In this document: piece after piece, positions 5,517-8,223 of the stretch | Layout of the letters: each line of letters opens with the position of its first letter | Numbering within the stretch: the first letter of the stretch is position 1 | Assembly: GCA_900554225.1 (NCBI GenBank) | Contig: USGH01000102.1 | Span: 1-8,223, forward strand | DNA length: 8,223 nt | Reading direction: 5' to 3' | Origin: an uncultured Eubacteriales bacterium | GTDB taxonomy: Bacteria; Bacillota; Clostridia; Oscillospirales; CAG-272 | The notes under the pieces: model-generated | Databases searched by the model: none | What the model was told of the DNA's origin: nothing | Seen by the model: only the letters and a program-made list of their open reading frames with translations | Translations under genes and position numbers: made by a program

Positions 5517-7280
5517 ATGATCCGAAAAATCGCCCGGTGTATCCGGGAATACAAAAGGGATACGATCCTCACGCCGATCTGCATGGTCGGTGAGGTCAGT
5601 CTTGAATGTGTGATCCCGCTTGTGACCGCCAAGCTCATCAACGCGATCCAGGACGGCTGCGAGATGGCGTCGCTTCTGCGATATGGACTGCTGCTCGTGC
5701 TGCTTGCCATGGGATCGATGGCGTGCGGCGTGCTGTCCGGCTGGTTCTGCGCGTCCGCCTCGTCCGGATTTGCACGCAATCTGCGTCATGACCTTTACGC
5801 CAAGGTCAAAAATTTCAGCTTTGCCAATATCGACGCCATATCCACCTCGTCGCTCGTCACCCGTCTGACCACGGATGTCACCAACGTCCAGAACGCGTTC
5901 ATGATGATCATCCGTATTGCGGTCCGTGCGCCACTCATGCTCGTTTTCGCGGTCGTGATGGCGGTTTATGTCGGCAAAAAGCTCAGCTTAGTGTTCGTGC
6001 TGGTGATCCCGATCCTCGCCGCGGGACTGTTCACGATCATCCACAAGGCGATGCCGCTGTTCCGCAGTGTATTCCGCAAATACGACGCGATGAATGAATC
6101 CATCCAAGAGAATGTCAAGGGTATGCGCGTGGTGAAATCCTTCGTGCGGGAAGACTACGAAAAACAGAAATTCGCCGCTACCTCGGAGGAGGTATGCGCC
6201 GACTTTACCAAAGCGGAGAAGATTCTCGCGTTCAACAACCCGCTGATGATCGCCTGCATGTACATTTGCATGCTCATCATCCCATATTTCGCCGCCAAAT
6301 GGATCATCTCCACCGCGGGACTGGAAATGCAGGTCGGCAACCTTTCGAGCCTTCTGACCTACAGCATGCAGATCCTTATGTCGCTCATGATGGTTTCCAT
6401 GATCTTCGTGATGGTGACGATGGCAGCGGAATCCGCCCGTCGTATCGTGGAGGTGCTCGACACCGAAAGCACGATCCGCAATCCGTCAAATCCCGTCATG
6501 ACCGTGCGCGACGGCAGCGTATCCTTTGAGAACGTGCAGTTCAAGTATGCTGCGACCGCCGATAAATACGCGCTGTCCGACATCAATCTGCAAATCCGTT
6601 CCGGACAGACGGTCGGCATCATCGGCGGTACCGGATCCAGCAAATCGACGCTCATTCAGCTCATCTCCCGCCTCTACGATGTGACCGAGGGATGCGTGCG
6701 GGTCGGCGGCGTGGACGTGCGGGATTACGATCTCGAAACGCTGCGGAAAGCGGTCGCCGTGGTGCTCCAGAAGAACGTTCTTTTCTCCGGCACGATCAAG
6801 GAAAATCTGCGCTGGGGCGATCCGGACGCGTCCGATGAGGAGCTGAAGCGGATCTGCAGGCTTGCCCAGGCAGACGAGTTCATCGAAGCGTTCCCGGATA
6901 AATACGACACCTATATCGAACAGGGCGGTGCGAATGTATCCGGCGGTCAGAAGCAGCGGCTCTGCATTGCGCGGGCACTGCTCAAGAAGCCGAAGATCCT
7001 GATTCTCGACGACTCGACCAGCGCGGTGGATACGAAAACGGACGCTATGATCCGCAAGGCGTTCCGTGAGGAGATCCCGGGTACGACCAAGATCATCATT
7101 GCACAGCGGATCTCATCCGTGGAGGATGCGGATCTCATCGTTGTGATGGAAAACGGGCACATCGACGGCTGCGGCGATCACGAAACGCTGCTGCGAACCA
7201 ACGCCATCTACCGCGAGGTCTACCAGTCCCAGAACAACGCCAACGCACAGGAGAAGGGGGGAGAATCTGATGCGCAGTAA
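5517..7280 (+). CDS. ABC exporter half-transporter with degenerate ATP site (membrane plus ATPase domains)
   Basis: The 587-residue protein has an N-terminal type-I exporter membrane domain with about six helices (roughly 18-43, 56-78, 134-153, 156-176, 241-261, 281-303), then an ATPase domain from ~335. Visible motifs are Walker A GGTGSSKST (370-378), Q-loop Q418, signature NVSGGQKQR (473-481), Walker B ILILDD (494-499) and the D-loop after it. The residue after the Walker B aspartate is D499 where active sites carry Glu, and the switch residue is Q530 (IIAQR) where His is usual. These changes mark the degenerate half of heterodimeric exporters such as TM287/288 or BmrCD, while its canonical signature would serve the partner's active site. 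It should pair with the product of the next gene, which overlaps it by 11 bases, and export drugs or other lipophilic compounds at the cytoplasmic membrane. The substrate is unknown. MarR control is inferred from the operon. Confidence 0.93.
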   Translation: MIRKIARCIREYKRDTILTPICMVGEVSLECVIPLVTAKLINAIQDGCEMASLLRYGLLLVLLAMGSMACGVLSGWFCASASSGFARNLRHDLYAKVKNFSFANIDAISTSSLVTRLTTDVTNVQNAFMMIIRIAVRAPLMLVFAVVMAVYVGKKLSLVFVLVIPILAAGLFTIIHKAMPLFRSVFRKYDAMNESIQENVKGMRVVKSFVREDYEKQKFAATSEEVCADFTKAEKILAFNNPLMIACMYICMLIIPYFAAKWIISTAGLEMQVGNLSSLLTYSMQILMSLMMVSMIFVMVTMAAESARRIVEVLDTESTIRNPSNPVMTVRDGSVSFENVQFKYAATADKYALSDINLQIRSGQTVGIIGGTGSSKSTLIQLISRLYDVTEGCVRVGGVDVRDYDLETLRKAVAVVLQKNVLFSGTIKENLRWGDPDASDEELKRICRLAQADEFIEAFPDKYDTYIEQGGANVSGGQKQRLCIARALLKKPKILILDDSTSAVDTKTDAMIRKAFREEIPGTTKIIIAQRISSVEDADLIVVMENGHIDGCGDHETLLRTNAIYREVYQSQNNANAQEKGGESDAQ

Positions 7281-8126
7281 AACGATGCAGAAACCGAAGA
7301 AGAATGCCACGGAAAAAAAGGGACTGCTGAAGCGGCTACTATTGCTCCTGTGGCACGATTATAAATGGATGCTGTTGCTGGTGGTCGCCTGTCTCCTTAT
7401 CAACGCAGTCACAAATGTGCTGCCGTCCGTGTTCCTCAAAAACATCACCGATTATATCGAATCCGGATTGCAGCTTGGCTCCTGGAGCGCGGTGCAGACG
7501 GATGTGGTGCGTCTCCTCATTTTCATGGCGGTCGCGATGCTCATCGGTCTGACGGCGTCGTATCTGCACTCCCGGACAATGGCGATCATTACGCAGGGCT
7601 TCCTCGACAGGATGCGTAAGCGTATGTTCAATAAGATGCAGAGTCTGCCGATCAAGTACTTTGACTCGAACGGTCACGGCGACATCATGAGCTACTACAC
7701 CAACGACATTGATACGCTTCGCCAGCTTGTTTCGCAGAGTCTGCCGAGCCTGTTCCAGTCCGGGGTGATCCTCGTCTGTCTCGTCGGCGTGATGCTCTAC
7801 TACAGCGTGAATCTGATGGTGTTCATGTTCCTCGGCGTGGCGCTGATGCTTTTTGCGGTCAAGGATGTCGGCGGAAAGAGCGCGCGGTATTTCGTAAAGC
7901 AGCAGAAATCGCTCGGCAAGGTAGAGGGGTATGTAGAGGAGCTGATGAACGGTCAGAAGGTTGTGCAGGTGTTCTGTCATGAGGATGCCAGCCAACGGGA
8001 TTTCGATGTGCGCAATGATCAGCTTTTCCAGGACGCGGTCAGTGCCAACCGATTCGGAAACATTATGGGGCCGATCATGGGCAATATCGGCAACCTCCTG
8101 TACGTCTGCATTGCCATCGTCGGGGG
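7270..8126 (+). CDS. Second ABC exporter half-transporter, 3' truncated at an aberrant junction
   Basis: This is the expected partner of the preceding half-transporter. It starts at ATG 7270, six bases after GGAG (7260-7263), and overlaps the upstream stop by 11 bases, a sign of translational coupling. About 286 residues are genuine: a basic N-terminal tail (1-30), then membrane helices near 32-55, 80-98, 160-178 and 180-198, and another from ~270. The coupling-helix regions (LPIKYFDSNGHGDIMSYYTNDID at ~126-148; GKVEGYVEELMNGQKVVQVF at ~216-235) are typical of exporters. After AIVGG the reading frame continues to a stop at 8208, but those 26 residues are not membrane-like and encode a different gene on the other strand. 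The ATPase domain, which should hold the intact catalytic Glu and His, is therefore missing from the window. Confidence 0.9.
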
Positions 8127-8222
8127 AACCATGATCTTGTGGAGGATGGCGCTCGTCTCCTGCACGGTGCCGATGACGTCGCCGCCGGAGAGCTTGTCGC
8201 CCGCCTGAACGGTGGGGACGAA
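8121..8222 (-). CDS. ntpA: Internal fragment of V-type ATP synthase subunit A
   Basis: The minus strand encodes 34 residues in one frame: FVPTVQAGDKLSGG, then DVIGTVQETSAILHKIMVPP. This matches the non-homologous/bulge region of the catalytic A subunit of V/A-type ATPases, where G-D-x-x-x-GGD-I-x-G-x-V-x-E-T and HKIMVPP are conserved. The fragment runs off the right edge at its N-terminal side. On the other side it breaks right after MVPP, where a Gly would be expected, and runs into ABC transporter sequence read backwards. Both genes are broken at the same spot, so it is best explained as a misjoined piece of another locus rather than a functional gene here. Identification rests on memory of the family motif. 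Confidence 0.82.
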
Positions 8223-8223
8223 G

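Noticed and set aside
8127..8208. A novel C-terminal tail on the second ABC protein
   Set aside because: The opposite strand of the same bases encodes a recognisable V-ATPase subunit A segment, so the tail is an artefact of the junction.

Overview
The window looks like a whole metagenomic contig from a gut- or rumen-type Clostridia (Oscillospiraceae/Christensenellales-like) bacterium. This is inferred from strong GGAGG-type ribosome sites, moderately high GC, a MarR plus heterodimeric ABC exporter operon, and a long sigma factor of a type I associate with Firmicutes. No rRNA, tRNA, CRISPR array or insertion sequence is visible, so the taxonomy is an inference from protein style only.

Layout. 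(1) Positions 1-1310, plus strand: the 3' end of a gene for a large glycoside-hydrolase-like protein with a beta-galactosidase-trimerization-type C terminus. It is followed by a complete D-lyxose/D-mannose isomerase gene, which ends at a hairpin terminator. (2) Positions 1378-4622, minus strand: a GH20-like glycosidase gene with a well-formed sigma-A-type promoter, then a 555-residue ECF-like sigma factor carrying a winged-helix and about 370 extra residues. (3) Positions 4623-4991: a divergent intergenic region with a promoter for each direction, a terminator-like hairpin and a pair of tandem palindromes that look like MarR operators. (4) Positions 4992 to about 8126, plus strand: a MarR regulator and two ABC exporter half-transporters in a tight operon. 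The first half has a degenerate ATP site, as expected for a heterodimeric exporter. The second is cut off inside its membrane domain.

How the genes fit together. The left half reads as a small carbohydrate-use locus: two glycosidase-like proteins and a sugar isomerase, with a sigma/regulator fusion gene downstream of the GH20 gene. The right half reads as a self-regulated multidrug-type efflux operon, with the MarR protein probably binding palindromes that overlap the -10 box and transcription start.

Both ends of the window are suspect. From about 8122 to 8223 the sequence encodes, on the minus strand, a piece of V-type ATP synthase subunit A joined into the middle of the ABC gene through a five-G run. 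This is most simply an assembly chimera. The first ~58 bases are T/G-rich with almost no A and do not read like the expected protein. I found no convincing undescribed defence or mobile system; the sigma fusion is the least-characterised item.
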